In this document: positions 50,773-60,743 of the stretch, piece by piece
Position numbering within the stretch: position 1 is the stretch's first letter
Layout: each line of letters begins with the position of its first letter
Assembly (NCBI GenBank): GCA_027494055.1
Contig: JAOSJO010000023.1
Location: 441,919 to 505,918 of the forward strand
Direction of reading: 5' to 3'
DNA: 64,000 nucleotides
Origin: Anaerolineae bacterium
GTDB taxonomy: Bacteria; Chloroflexota; Anaerolineae; Aggregatilineales; JAFGMM01
The notes under the pieces: generated by a model
What the model was told of the DNA's origin: nothing
Databases searched by the model: none
The model's input: the letters and a program-made list of their open reading frames with translations, nothing else
Program-made: the position numbers and the translations under genes

Positions 50773-51834
50773 CTACGTCCCGCAATACGCATCGATGGCG
50801 TCCGCGATCGCGGGCATACTCGTGCGCCAGACCCGGTAAGGGATATCCTCCGAAATTTGGATCTGCAGGCGGCCCGTGTGCCCGGCGGCCTGCAGGATGT
50901 TCTCCGCCTCGGCGCGCACCTGGTCGTATGGGCGCAGGTGCACCGACGAGGGAAGTTCACGAACAGGCGCATCGCCGGCCAGAGCGCGACCGCGTCGGCG
51001 ACGCTGGTGTCGTTGTCGGGCGTGGGCGACAGCGAATCGATGCCGCCCACTTTCGACTCGGCGATGGCCTGCCAGAGCGGCTTCAGGTTACCGTCCATGT
51101 GTACAAAGACCAGCGCCTGCCGCTCGGCGAGCATGTCGGCGAGTTCGTTATAGAGCGGCACGCAGTACTCCCGGAACCGCTGCGGGCCGATTGCCGGCGC
51201 GGTGATGTTGTCAGGGATGTCGATGAACGGGGGCCGGCGAGCGATACGCGATCTCGAAGACCTTGCGCACGCGCTGCCGCAGCATATCAATCGTTTTCTC
51301 GACTCGATCCGGGTAGTCGATCCAGTGGAACGAGAGCTGTTCGAGGCCCACCCACTGGATCCAGAGCTGTTGATAGGGCGTGCGCTCGACGGCCACCAGG
51401 GGCAGGCCGCTGTCGCCCAATTCGGCCTCATCCCGATAGTAACAGTCGAAGTCCTCCGCAATGATCGAGTCTTCGAGGTACGCCCAAAGCACCTCGTAAT
51501 CCTCCGGCTTCTCGACGTAATGCTTGCGGATGGCGCTGCTGTTGTAGCCAGTCTCGAACGCGCGCTCCTCGTAGATCGCGCCCGCCGGCGTATGGAGGGT
51601 GACGCGGTGCCATTTGGTCTCACCGACATAGTACGCTTCGGTCTCAAAGCGGCAGTGCGGCGTCCTGACCTGGTGGATGCGGCTCCAGCGCAGCAACCCA
51701 ATCCGGTCAGATCCCAGACGCGCGCGCACCTGATCCATCGGCAGCATCCCGTCATAGATCACGAAGGGGACACGATCGTGCTCCCGTCCCTGCACAACCG
51801 CCAGAATGCGATCGCGCATGGTCATTTCGGCCAT
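50773..51834 (-). CDS. URO-D superfamily protein 3 (two frameshifts)
   Basis: The ~354-residue protein reads MRDRILAVVQGREHDRVPFVIYDG, then FHWIDYPDRVEKTIDMLRQRV, then (after a break near 51230) REYCVPLYNELADMLAERQ and FVHMDGNLKPLWQAI, with HxDG. After a break near 50957 it ends RLQIQISEDIPYRVWR. Each break is one base. Of three near ATGs (51834, 51825, 51819) the first is listed. It follows a REPIN-like repeat that separates it from protein 4. Confidence 0.75.
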
Positions 51835-51868
51835 CGGCCAACACCCCCTGTGTGATCTGACAAGCGGC

Positions 51869-52019
51869 GTATCTCTTCGCCTTTTGGTTCCCGCGACTGA
51901 AGTCGCGGGCTAATTCGTATTCTTTTCGCTCCACTTTCTGCGATTAGCCGACGACTTTAGTCGTCGGATTGCGAAAAACACACCAAGGCGTGACGGCGAG
52001 CGGACAACGCGAATAGATG
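51869..52019. repeat. REPIN-like palindromic element, copy D (inverted)
   Basis: Same orientation as copy C: CCGCGACTGAAGTCGCGG, GGCTAATTCGTATTC, CTGCGATTAGCC, a CGACGACTTTAGTCGTCG hairpin with one mismatch, and ends GAGCGGACAACGCGAATAGAT. It lies inside the URO-D-like gene cluster between proteins 3 and 4. Confidence 0.78.
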
Positions 52020-52055
52020 CCAGGCGGCAAAGAAGATCGGGGCAAGATACAGCCA

Positions 52056-53114
52056 TCATCGCAGAGTCCCGTAGTCGCGCGCGGCTTCGTAGAGCGCGAG
52101 GATGTTGGCGATGGACGTGTTGGGTTGCAGGTTGTGACACGGGGCGACGATGTAGCCCGTCCCATCACAGCCCAGCGTTTCGATCAGGCGCTTCACCTCG
52201 GCGCGCACGTCGTCCGGCGTGCCAAAGGGGAGCGTCTCCTGGTTGTCAACCGCGCCGTGAAAGCACAGCCGGCCGGCATAGGCAGCCTTGAGCGCGGCCA
52301 GGTCCCAGTTGCCGCACCGCCATTGGATGGGGTTCAGCACCTCAATCCCCATCTCGACCAGCGTCGGCAGCAGCGGGCGCATGTCGCCGTCGTCGTGGTG
52401 AAAGACGATGATGCCGTGCCCCTTGGCGAGGTCCATCGCGCTCTGCATGGCGGGCTGGTAGTACGCCTCGAACACGGCGGGGCTGGTCAGCAGGCCGGTC
52501 TGCGACCCCCAGTCGTCGGTGACCTGGGTGATGTCGATGAGTCCAGGCGCGGCCTCAAAGCAGCGCCGGTGGTATTCGTCGAAGAACTCAGAAATGCGGT
52601 CCACGATGTAGCGCGTCAGGTCCGGGTTCAGGTAAGGATCGACCAGCGACAGTTCCAGCCCTCGGAGCAGGTTGTGATAGAAGAAGACCGCCGAGTACCC
52701 GCATTCGATGGCCCGCCCTTCATATTGCGCGGCCAGCGCAGGGAGGGCGCTGTAATCGTACCAGTCCGGCGAGGGCCACCGGTAGGCCTGCAAATCGGCG
52801 ATGGTTTGCGCCTCCGCCAGCGGCCAGTAGACCTGCTCGTGATAGACGCCGGTGGGATAGACCTGGGACCGGTGCCCCATGCCCCACACGTTCTCGAAAT
52901 AGTCCCCCTCCTTTTTCAGCGGCGGCCCGATATACGGGGGCCCGATGTTCATGATGCCGTCGATGTCGAGCGCGTCATACAGGGCCGGCACGGTCTCGAC
53001 GCCAAAGTGGTCATAGAGGCTGGCAAAGACCTCGTGCGTCGCCCACAGATCGGTGGGCAGCCGGTCTACAGGCTCGCGGCGGATCGCAGCCAGGATGCGT
53101 TCGCGATGGTTCAT
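52056..53114 (-). CDS. URO-D superfamily protein 4
   Basis: This complete 352-residue protein starts MNHRERILAAIRREPVDRLP. It has YIVDRISEFFDEYHRRCFEAA, ITQVTDDWGSQTGLLTSP and the active-site strand GIIVFHHDDGDMRPLLP with His240-Asp-Asp242-Gly. A late cysteine (YIVAPCHNLQPNT) keeps the position lost in protein 2. The HxC cysteine is Asp here, so a methyltransferase-type zinc site would be altered. It starts 13 bases after protein 5 ends. Confidence 0.88.
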   Translation of the reverse strand: MNHRERILAAIRREPVDRLPTDLWATHEVFASLYDHFGVETVPALYDALDIDGIMNIGPPYIGPPLKKEGDYFENVWGMGHRSQVYPTGVYHEQVYWPLAEAQTIADLQAYRWPSPDWYDYSALPALAAQYEGRAIECGYSAVFFYHNLLRGLELSLVDPYLNPDLTRYIVDRISEFFDEYHRRCFEAAPGLIDITQVTDDWGSQTGLLTSPAVFEAYYQPAMQSAMDLAKGHGIIVFHHDDGDMRPLLPTLVEMGIEVLNPIQWRCGNWDLAALKAAYAGRLCFHGAVDNQETLPFGTPDDVRAEVKRLIETLGCDGTGYIVAPCHNLQPNTSIANILALYEAARDYGTLR

Positions 53115-53127
53115 ACAGCCTCCAGTG

Positions 53128-54201
53128 TCAGGCTTCAGCGTCTTCCGCAGCCAGGGCGCGCAGGAAGTCGTCGGCCTCGGCGTGGGTCATCGTCTCGTGG
53201 ATGCCGAAGGCAAAGCCGCGCCCGCCCAACTGGCGCACGATGGTCCGCGCGCCCTCCGCGCTGACGTAAAGCTGGCAGAGCTTCCCGGCGTCGCGGATGC
53301 GCTTGAGCACCCCCAGCCACTTCTCCGGAGGCGGCGCGCCGTCGCCCGGCACCCACTGGATGCCGCGCAGCCGCTCCAGCGAGAGCAGCATGTCCAGGTG
53401 AACAAGCTGGCCTTTGCCGTCCAGGTGGTAGAAGCCGTGGTCGAGCGCGTCGCAGCAGGCGGCGAGATAGGGCATGACGAGGCGCTCGAACATCTCCGGC
53501 GAGATCATGTAGGCGAAGTCGCACTGGAGCATGTAGCAGCGCCCCGGCGACCAGATGGCGGCCCAGGGCGTGGTACCCCAGCCCGCCGGCCGGATGATCG
53601 CGTCCAGCGCGTCGTAGTAGCGCAGCCACAGATGCGTGATCTCATCGACCAGGCGCGCCACCTCGCAGGGCGCGTCGTGGAGGTCGAACAGAAGCTGCTG
53701 GGTGTCGCGTATCGACGCGAGGACGTCCAGGTTGCCGCCCAGGTCCGTGTGCCCGACAGTGACCTGATCGCCCCAGCGCGCGACCGCAACGCGGGTGATG
53801 TCGCTTACCCGCCGCCACCAGACGTTGTCGGGGTCGTCGGTGAGCCGGAGGTCGCTGATCGGCTCCTGACGCGCCGGGGAGAACCAGACCGTGTCGGGCA
53901 CTGAGTGGACAGTCGCGCCGAGGAAGCCGGCCATGATGCCTGGCCCGAAGTTGGGCCACCAGCGGGGCCAGGCGTCGCCGTAGAAGCGGCGGGCTTCGAG
54001 AAGCCGCTGGTAGTGGTCGACGACGGCCTCAGCGGGCACATCGAGCGGGAAGTTGCTGGCGAAAGCCTCGTAAGCGACCTTGCTCCCCTCCTTGCCGATC
54101 AGGACGACCAGCGGACGGTCGAGGTCGTGCGCCCACCAGGCGGCCCAATCGCGCGCGATGCGCGCCCAGTCATCTTCTGTGAAGTGCACTTTGATGGTCA
54201 T
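53128..54201 (-). CDS. URO-D superfamily protein 5
   Basis: This complete 357-residue protein begins VHFTEDDWARIARDWAAWWAHDLDRPLVV and has CDFAYMISPEMFERLVMPYL and FYHLDGKGQLVHLD, again with HxDG. It resembles protein 1 in length and layout. It is first of the URO-D-like genes after the transporter permeases (138-bp gap). Its catalytic chemistry is not known; the position directly behind the importer suggests action on the imported compound. Confidence 0.85.
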   Translation of the reverse strand: MTIKVHFTEDDWARIARDWAAWWAHDLDRPLVVLIGKEGSKVAYEAFASNFPLDVPAEAVVDHYQRLLEARRFYGDAWPRWWPNFGPGIMAGFLGATVHSVPDTVWFSPARQEPISDLRLTDDPDNVWWRRVSDITRVAVARWGDQVTVGHTDLGGNLDVLASIRDTQQLLFDLHDAPCEVARLVDEITHLWLRYYDALDAIIRPAGWGTTPWAAIWSPGRCYMLQCDFAYMISPEMFERLVMPYLAACCDALDHGFYHLDGKGQLVHLDMLLSLERLRGIQWVPGDGAPPPEKWLGVLKRIRDAGKLCQLYVSAEGARTIVRQLGGRGFAFGIHETMTHAEADDFLRALAAEDAEA

Positions 54202-54339
54202 GTCTCTGCATTTTCCTTGTCACGACGACATCTCGTGCAGCCGGCAGGCGGCAGGGAGGCGGCTTGACCAGAGCACGCCACCAACCCGCCAGCTATGCGC
54301 CTGGTGTTGCGGATCAGTTGCCTGCGAACCTGACGTGGC

Positions 54340-55226
54340 CTACCCTTTCAAACCGGTCAGCGCAATCCCCTCGATGAAGCGACGTTGCAGCAGCAGGAAC
54401 ACGATGATGACCGGGATGACCGAGATGAACGCGCCCGCGTTCACCGCCGCGTAGTCGGTCCAGAAGCGCTGGTTGAACATCGCCAGCCCCAGCGGCAGGG
54501 TGTACATGCTTTCCTTGCTCAGCACCACCAGCGGCCAGATGAAGCTGTCCCAGCTCCCCATGAAGGTGAAGATGCCCAGCGCCGCCAGGACGGGGCCGCA
54601 CATCGGCAGGATGATGCGCACGAAGATGTCCGGCTCCGCCGCGCCGTCGATGCGCGCCGCGTCGATGAGTTCGTCGGGGATGGAGTGCATGTACTGGCGC
54701 ATGAGGAAGATGCCGAAGGTGCTGTAGAGGGCGGGCAGGATGATGGCCCAGTAGGTGTTGATGAAGCCGAGCCGGAGCACGATCAGGTACTGTGGGATGA
54801 GGAGCACCGGCCAGGGGATCATCATGGTGGAGAGGAGGCGATGAAGAACACGTTGCGCCCCCAGAACTGGTACTTGGCGAGCACGTAGCCGACGAAGGAG
54901 CTGGTGAGGAGCTGGATGGCGGTGACGGTGATGGCGAGGAAGAGGCTGTTGGCGAAGTAGCGTTTGAAGTCGATCTCGGTCCAGACGCGGGTGAGCAGGT
55001 CGAGGGAGGGGCTGGCCGGGAACAGGGTGGGCGGGTAGGTGATGATCTCGCTGGGCTGCTTGAAGGCCGAGAGGGTCATCCACACGAAGGGGAAGACCAT
55101 GAGGATCGCGCCGAGGGAGAGGATGAGGTAGGTCGCCATGGTGACCCAGGAGATGTACAGACCTGGCCGCACCCTTGTCGGGGCGGCTGCGTGTCCGGTG
55201 GTTGAGAGCGGTGTATCGGTTGCCAT
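54340..55226 (-). CDS. Carbohydrate ABC transporter permease (MalG-like; one frameshift)
   Basis: The ~295-residue permease has helices at LILSLGAILMVFPFVWMTLSAFK and FANSLFLAITVTAIQLLTSSFVGY, the EAA loop DELIDAARIDGAAEPDIFVRIILPM and the ending FIEGIALTGLKG of CUT1 MalG proteins. The frame breaks near 54836 and continues with one base changed. It partners the MalF-like gene 21 bases upstream. Confidence 0.9.
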
Positions 55227-55247
55227 GTGTGTTTGCTCCTCTTGCCT

Positions 55248-56191
55248 CTAGTACTGCCAGCGCGTGCGCAGGAAGCGAATCTGGATCAGGGTAAGGGTGA
55301 GGATGATGGCGAAGAGGATGAAGGCCAGCGACGAGGCGTAACCAAACCGGAACAAGGTGAACGCCTTTTGGTAAAGGTGAAACACTATGGTCTTGGTTGC
55401 GTTGACCGGGCCGCCCTGGGTCATGACGTACATCGGCGTGAACACCTGCATGCCGCCGATCAGGCCGGTGACGAGCACGAAGACCATGGTGGGTTGCAGC
55501 AGGGGAATGGTGATGCCGCGGAAGCGCTGCCACGCGCCCGCACCGTCGATCTTCGCCGCCTCGTACAACTCCTGCGGGATGCTGGAGAGGCCGGCGAGGA
55601 AGAGGACCATGGTGAAGCCCAGTCCCTGCCAGATCACCATCGCGGCCACGCTCGGCATGGCGATTTGCGGGCTGGTGAGCCACTGCACGTTCGGGTTGAT
55701 ATCCAGGTGCAGCGTGTCCACCAGGATAATATTGAGTACCTGGTTGAAGAGGCCAAACCGCTGCTGGTATAGCCAGCGCCAGAGCACCGAGACCGCGACG
55801 GCGGAGGTCACGACCGGGAGGAAGTAGATGACCCGGTACAGGCCCTTCAGGCGTGGCAGGGAGTTGATCATCACCGCCACGATCAGCGCCAGCGCCGCGC
55901 CGAGGGGGAGGGTCAAAATGACATAGTAGACAACATTTACGAGCGACTTCCCGACCAGGGGGTCCTGTGTCAGCGCTTCGGCGAAGTTGCCCAGGCCGAC
56001 ATACGTCGCTTCAGGGGAATACGGGTTCCAGTCGTAAAGGCTGCCAATCAGCGAATAGATCATGGGGATGATCAGCCACACCGCGTAGAAAACCAGCGGG
56101 GGATCACCGCGGCCAGGATCATGAACCGCCGGCCCACCAGGTGGACCTCGTTGCCGGTCGACTTGCGTGCAAACGGGAGGTTGAGTTGCAT
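55248..56191 (-). CDS. Carbohydrate ABC transporter permease (MalF-like; one frameshift)
   Basis: The ~314-residue permease has PPLVFYAVWLIIPMIYSLIGSLYDWNPY, the EAA loop ELYEAAKIDGAGAWQRFRGITIPLLQ and QGGPVNATKTIVFHLYQKAF, typical of CUT1 MalF/UgpA. A C is missing in a C5 run near 56100. ATG 56191 has AAGGAG 8 bases upstream. As in the other operon, no ATPase gene is present. Confidence 0.9.
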
Positions 56192-56246
56192 TCGCGCACT
56201 CCTTCTCATTTTGGCTCAACAATACAGGCAGTGCGCACGCCGCGCC

Positions 56247-56272
56247 AGACAGGGGACCTAAGCCCCCTGTCT
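56247..56272. repeat. Palindromic repeat, GGACAGGGG-CTTAAG family, copy 2
   Basis: AGACAGGGG-ACCTAAG-CCCCCTGTCT is an imperfect inverted repeat closely related to copy 1 at 37562-37586. It lies in the 215-bp gap between the binding-protein and permease genes. Confidence 0.65.
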
Positions 56273-56406
56273 GCACGGGGTCACCTATTGAGCCTCAGTT
56301 TTCAACGTGCGGCAAGGATGATGATTTCCGTCCGTGCAATGACGATCAAAACGATGGGCGTGGGCAGCGCGGTCGCTGCCCACACCCCTGCGTGCGCGTT
56401 ACGTGG

Positions 56407-57822
56407 TTACGGTTGGTCCGGGATCATCTGGTCGTCGTGTACGTAGGTGCGCTCGACGATCCAGTATGGCGATTCCTGCATCCCCAGGTCGCAGGTCTCC
56501 TGGGCCTGCGCCAACATGTCGTCGATGGAAACCCCGCCGGCCATCAAGTTACCCTGGACATACGGGATGAGCGCGTCGTCAAGCGCTATCGGGTAGTCGC
56601 CTGGGAAGACCGTGAAGGGCAGCGCCTCGGCCAGGATGGCGAGCGGCGGATCGGCCAGGATGCGCGGGTGCGTGCCGAGCTTCTTGTAGCCCGGCGGGAT
56701 GTTCAGCGTGAGCGCCATGTCCACCAGGTACTCGTCCTGGCTGTGGATCCAGTGCATGAAGTCCCACGCGACGGCCTGCCGGTCAGCGGGCTTGTTGGCG
56801 GAGACCACGTGGCTCACGTCGTAGTTCTGCCGGCCGTATGCCGGGAGCCACTCGCCCGTGAACGTGGGCAGCGGGAGCGTGAAGAACTCCAGGTCGGGGT
56901 AGTTCACGCGCAGGTTGCCGGAGCGCCAGGTCCAGCTATAGATGATGGCGGCCTTCTCGGTCTGGAACGCCTCCCCAGACTCAAGGAAGTCCCGCGAGTT
57001 CACGTTGGCGTCGTAGAAGGCTTCGATGGTCTCCAACGCCCTCCGCCCTTCGGGCGTATTAATCTGGCAACCCATGCCGTCTGCCGTGTGCACGTAGCGC
57101 CCGAGCTGCATGATCATATCGATCCAGATGACACCGATGTCGCCGCCGTTGAAGGCGAAGCCGGCCACGTCGATGTTGCCCGCGTCGTCATACTTGGTCA
57201 GCCGCGTGGCGAGTTCGAGCAGGTCGTCCCAGGTCTTGGGCGCGTCGGCCTCAGTCAGGCCGGCTTCTTCCCACATGCGCGTATTGACGTAGAGTTCGGC
57301 CGCCATCGCGCCGTAGTTAAGGTAGCGAATGCGCCCCTGGTCGTCCTGGAAGTGGCCTTCCTGGAAGCCGTAGTAGTTCTCCAGGTAGAAGGCGGGGTCG
57401 AACAGGTCCTCAGGGAACGGCTCCGTAAGGTCATTGACGACGAACACACTGCGCATGGAGTTGTGGAAGGCGTAGATGTCAGGCCCCTCGCCCGCCGGGA
57501 TCGCCGTGACCAGCTTTGTGCCCATGTCTGGGATGCGGGTGATCTCGACGGTGACGTTGGGATACAGCTCAGTGTAGAGCGGGGCCCAGGCCTGCCAGAG
57601 GATGGTGCGCGACGTGAACCAGTCCCAGATTTCGAGGGTGATCGGCTCGCCGTTGTAGATCGAGTCTTTCCTCTCGTAGACGACGCCAGTTGCGTCCCCC
57701 CCAAGCGTTTCCTCGGCGGTCAGCTCCACGCCCATCTCCTGCGCCCCCACCGGCCCACCAGCGGTGAGGACCATGCTCAGAAGCAACACGAGCGCCAGAA
57801 CCATGTGGCTCTTCTTGGACAT
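56407..57822 (-). CDS. Extracellular sugar-binding protein of CUT1 ABC transporter
   Basis: The 471-residue protein has a Sec signal (MSKKSHMVLALVLLLSMVL to GAQ) with no lipobox. The binding-protein core is EPITLEIWDWFTSRTILW, LYPNVTVEITRIPDMG and GPDIYAFHNSM. A GACAAGGAGAGAG ribosome site supports ATG 57822 over an upstream in-frame ATG at 57852. It heads the cluster of permeases, URO-D-like enzymes and GH4. The ligand is probably a glycoside, by context. Confidence 0.92.
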   Translation of the reverse strand: MSKKSHMVLALVLLLSMVLTAGGPVGAQEMGVELTAEETLGGDATGVVYERKDSIYNGEPITLEIWDWFTSRTILWQAWAPLYTELYPNVTVEITRIPDMGTKLVTAIPAGEGPDIYAFHNSMRSVFVVNDLTEPFPEDLFDPAFYLENYYGFQEGHFQDDQGRIRYLNYGAMAAELYVNTRMWEEAGLTEADAPKTWDDLLELATRLTKYDDAGNIDVAGFAFNGGDIGVIWIDMIMQLGRYVHTADGMGCQINTPEGRRALETIEAFYDANVNSRDFLESGEAFQTEKAAIIYSWTWRSGNLRVNYPDLEFFTLPLPTFTGEWLPAYGRQNYDVSHVVSANKPADRQAVAWDFMHWIHSQDEYLVDMALTLNIPPGYKKLGTHPRILADPPLAILAEALPFTVFPGDYPIALDDALIPYVQGNLMAGGVSIDDMLAQAQETCDLGMQESPYWIVERTYVHDDQMIPDQP

Positions 57823-58368
57823 TTCTCTCTCCTTGTCAATCTTTCCAGGCAACTGTGCCGATGCGGTATGGTCGTGCGTGGCGGTTTTCGCTTGATCGGA
57901 TCAAATGCTGCTCCTTTCCTTATGGCGCGCCCTGCTGGACTCCAGTGATGCTGTGCCGGGTTGGTGAAGCGGTGACCCTGTGGCGGATCAACGGCGCTTC
58001 GCACCCGATCTCGGGTTGTGCGGCGCTCCCCCTTCGTTGCAGACGCAACGCGTGCACCGCAGACTGCCTCAGTTTTTCACTGCACGACCGCTCTGCTAAC
58101 GATCCAATGGGTGAACCACATACGACGGTCTCGCACAGCGATGCCTTGCATCGCACCGCTCGATTCGTAAGGGGAATAGCAATTGATGGAAGAAGACAAG
58201 AACCCGACGCCCTGGTCGCCAGGCGTTGTCGCTGCGCCAGGGGTGCAGTTGCACATTGCGCTCGGAGCGCATGACGCCTGTCTGAGATGCGCGGGAGAAA
58301 GCGAGAGAACCACCATCGGCTTTACGGCATCCGGATTATCGTCATTGACGTTGAAACGTGGCACACAG

Positions 58369-58386
58369 TGTGAAAACGATTTCACA
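58369..58386. promoter_or_regulatory. LacI-family-type operator of the sugar cluster
   Basis: TGTGAAAACGATTTCACA has exact TGTGAAA / TTTCACA arms. It lies directly downstream of the -10 box of the cluster promoter. It differs from the GGGAACGTTCCC operators, so a different, unlinked LacI-type repressor probably binds here. Confidence 0.7.
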
Positions 58387-58387
58387 T

Positions 58388-58416
58388 ATTATAGTCAAAA
58401 GGCCCAGGCGTGTCAA
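58388..58416 (-). promoter_or_regulatory. Consensus sigma-70 promoter of the sugar cluster
   Basis: Reading leftward, a perfect TTGACA (58416-58411), a 17-base spacer and a perfect TATAAT (58393-58388). The spacer has GGCCTTTTGAC, like the LacI-ARH operon promoter. Confidence 0.85.
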
Positions 58417-58541
58417 GGCAGGAACACGGGTTCGACGCGGTTTGAGCCTCAATTGCGACGAGGGGAAGTTAAGGGCAGCAGAGCGGGGCAAAACACCCCG
58501 CTCGCCCCACGCTTCATTCACTTAGGGAAGGCGTCGCCGGG

Positions 58542-60538
58542 TCAGGTACGGTCCAGGGCGGCCAGGCCCGCCTCAAGGACCTGGATGATGCGCTCAGTGT
58601 CGTAGATGCAGCCGGCCCAGGTCCCGCCGCTTGCCTTTTGCAGCGCGGCCCACAGCCGGGTGTCGTCAGGCAGGCGCGGGTGGGCGGCCAGGTCGGGGTG
58701 GCGCGCACGCGCCGCGAGCAGGTCGGCGGCTTCCTCCGGTGAAAGCGATTTCCCGTCCACGCCGATCAGGTTGACCGCGCCCTCCAGCCGGCGGCGGTCA
58801 ACCACGATCTCGATCAGGTCCCCGTCGCGCAGCCTGCCGATGGGGCCGCCGGCCAGCGCCTCCGGCCCGATGTGGCCGATACACGGCCCGGTCGAGACGC
58901 CCGAAAACCGGCCATCGGTAACCACCGGGACGCTCTTCCCCCAGGGGATGAACTTCAGGGCCGAAGTCACCTGGTAGGTCTCCTCCATCCCCGTTCCGAG
59001 CGGCCCGACGCCGATGAGGACGATCACATCGCCGGGCCGGACCGGGCGCTCCGTCTGCCCCTTGATCGCCCGGATTGCCGCCGCCTCGGACGTGAACACG
59101 CGCGCCGGCCCCCGGTGGCGATAGGTCTCCGCCTCGTCCACGAGCGAGGCGTCAATCGCGGTTGCCTTGACCACCGCGCCTTCGGGCGCGATGTTCCCGG
59201 TCGGGAAGACCACCGTGCTGGTCAGCCCCGCGCGGCGCGCGGCATCCGGGTTCATGATGACCTGGTCGGGGTCCACCCCGGCGGCCCCGGCCAGCCCGCG
59301 CGCGGGCGCGCGCGCGGTGCGCGCTGCCGGCCCACCAGTCCAGGTTCTCCTCGACCGTCTTCCCGGTCACCGTGAGCGCGTCCAGGTTCAGCAGGCCCAT
59401 CGCGCGCAGATGGAGCATGACTTCCGGCACGCCCCCGGCCATGAAGATCTGCACAGTCGGGTGCTGGCGCGGGCCGTTCGGCAGCGCATCGACCAGGCGC
59501 GGCGTGCTCCGGTTGACGCGGTTCCAGTCCGCGACGGTGGGCGGCTCCATGCCCGCCGCGTGCGCGATGGCGGGGATGTGGAGCAGCAGGTTGGTCGAGC
59601 CGCCGAACGCCGCGTGCACGAGCATCGCGTTCTCCAGCGCCGCCGGGGTCAGGATCGCCGACAGCGGAACCCGGCCCAGGCTCAGGCGGAGCAACGCCAG
59701 CGCCGACCGGCGCGCCATGTCCAGCCAGACCGGCTCGCCGGAAGGGCTGAGGGCGCTGTGCGGCAGCGCCATCCCCAGCGCCTCGGCGACGACCTGCGCG
59801 GTCGCCGCCGTGCCGAGGAACTGGCACCCACCGCCCGGCGACCCGCACGCGCGGCAGCCCATCGTCGCCGCGTACTCCAGGTCGATCAGGCCATGCGCAA
59901 AGCGCGCGCCAACGGTCTGCACCGTCCCGGCGTCCTCGGCGTCGGTCGCCGGGGAGCGTCACGCCGCCCGGAACCAGCACCGCTGGGAGGTCGCGGCAGC
60001 CCGCCAGCGCCAGCATCATCGCGGGCAGGCCCTTGTCGCAGGTCGCGACGCCAAGCACGCCCTCGCGCAGCGGCAGCGAGCGGATGAGGCGGCGCATCAC
60101 GATGGCGGCGTCGTTGCGGTACGGCAGGCTGTCCAGCATCCCCTCCGTGCCCTGGGTCCTGCCGTCGCAGGGGTCGGTGCAGTACGCCGCGAAGGGAAGC
60201 GCCCCCGCTTCGCGCAGTGTCTCCGCCGCCGCGCGCACGAGCAGGTTCACCTCCCAGTGCCCGGTGTGGTAGCCCAGCGCGACCGGCGCGCCATCGTCGG
60301 CCTGGAGGCCGCCGTGCGTGCTCAGGATCAGATATTGAGGCCGCCCAACCTCAGCGACGGGCCAGCCCATGCCCGCGTTCTGTGTCAGCCCAAACAGATT
60401 GCCGCTCGGCTCGCGCTGTAGCATGGCCTCCGTAATCGGCAACTTCCCTTCCGGACCTTCGCCGATCAGCCGGGTGCGCTCGATGAGGTCGGGCGCGCCG
60501 AGGATTGCGTCGAATCGGGGTTGTGTCAGATCGTACAT
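58542..60538 (-). CDS. yjhG: D-xylonate dehydratase, IlvD/Edd superfamily, YjhG/YagF type (two frameshifts)
   Basis: The ~665-residue protein is recognisable along its length as the YjhG/YagF branch: [137 protein letters not shown] and [19 protein letters not shown]. The cysteines for the iron-sulfur cluster are in place. It dehydrates D-xylonate (or a similar sugar acid) to the 2-keto-3-deoxy acid. Breaks near 59945 and 59270 are single-base. A GGAG ribosome site precedes ATG 60538. No kinase or aldolase partner lies beside it. Confidence 0.88.
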
Positions 60539-60743
60539 GCGTGCCACTCCGTTTGACCGTGCGTGGGCGGACAGGCTCCGCTCGCGAAAAGAGTCCGTTG
60601 GCAGAGGGATTTTCGCGTCTGAGGCGCGCACCGTATGGTAGCAACAGAATGGGCGCAGCGCCAGACCAGGCCTGTCCGGGCCATTGGCCGCCAGGACCTG
60701 CAAAGTCGATGCGTCATATTAGCATATAACCTTGTGCTTTCTT

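Larger units (their letters stand above)
57823..58541. other. Long leader of the sugar cluster plus promoter region
   Basis: Between the binding-protein gene and the xylonate dehydratase stop lie 719 bases. The promoter and operator at 58369-58416 imply an untranslated leader of about 550 bases for the leftward transcript. A short leftward ORF at 58077-58385 has no recognisable features. No RNA structure was identified with confidence. Confidence 0.5.

Noticed and set aside
47368..54201. Heme-pathway uroporphyrinogen decarboxylase (HemE)
   Set aside because: The substrate-binding opening of HemE is absent from all five proteins and no heme genes are nearby.
58077..58385. Small leftward ORF in the sugar-cluster leader
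   Set aside because: No ribosome site, no family features and it overlaps the operator and promoter region.
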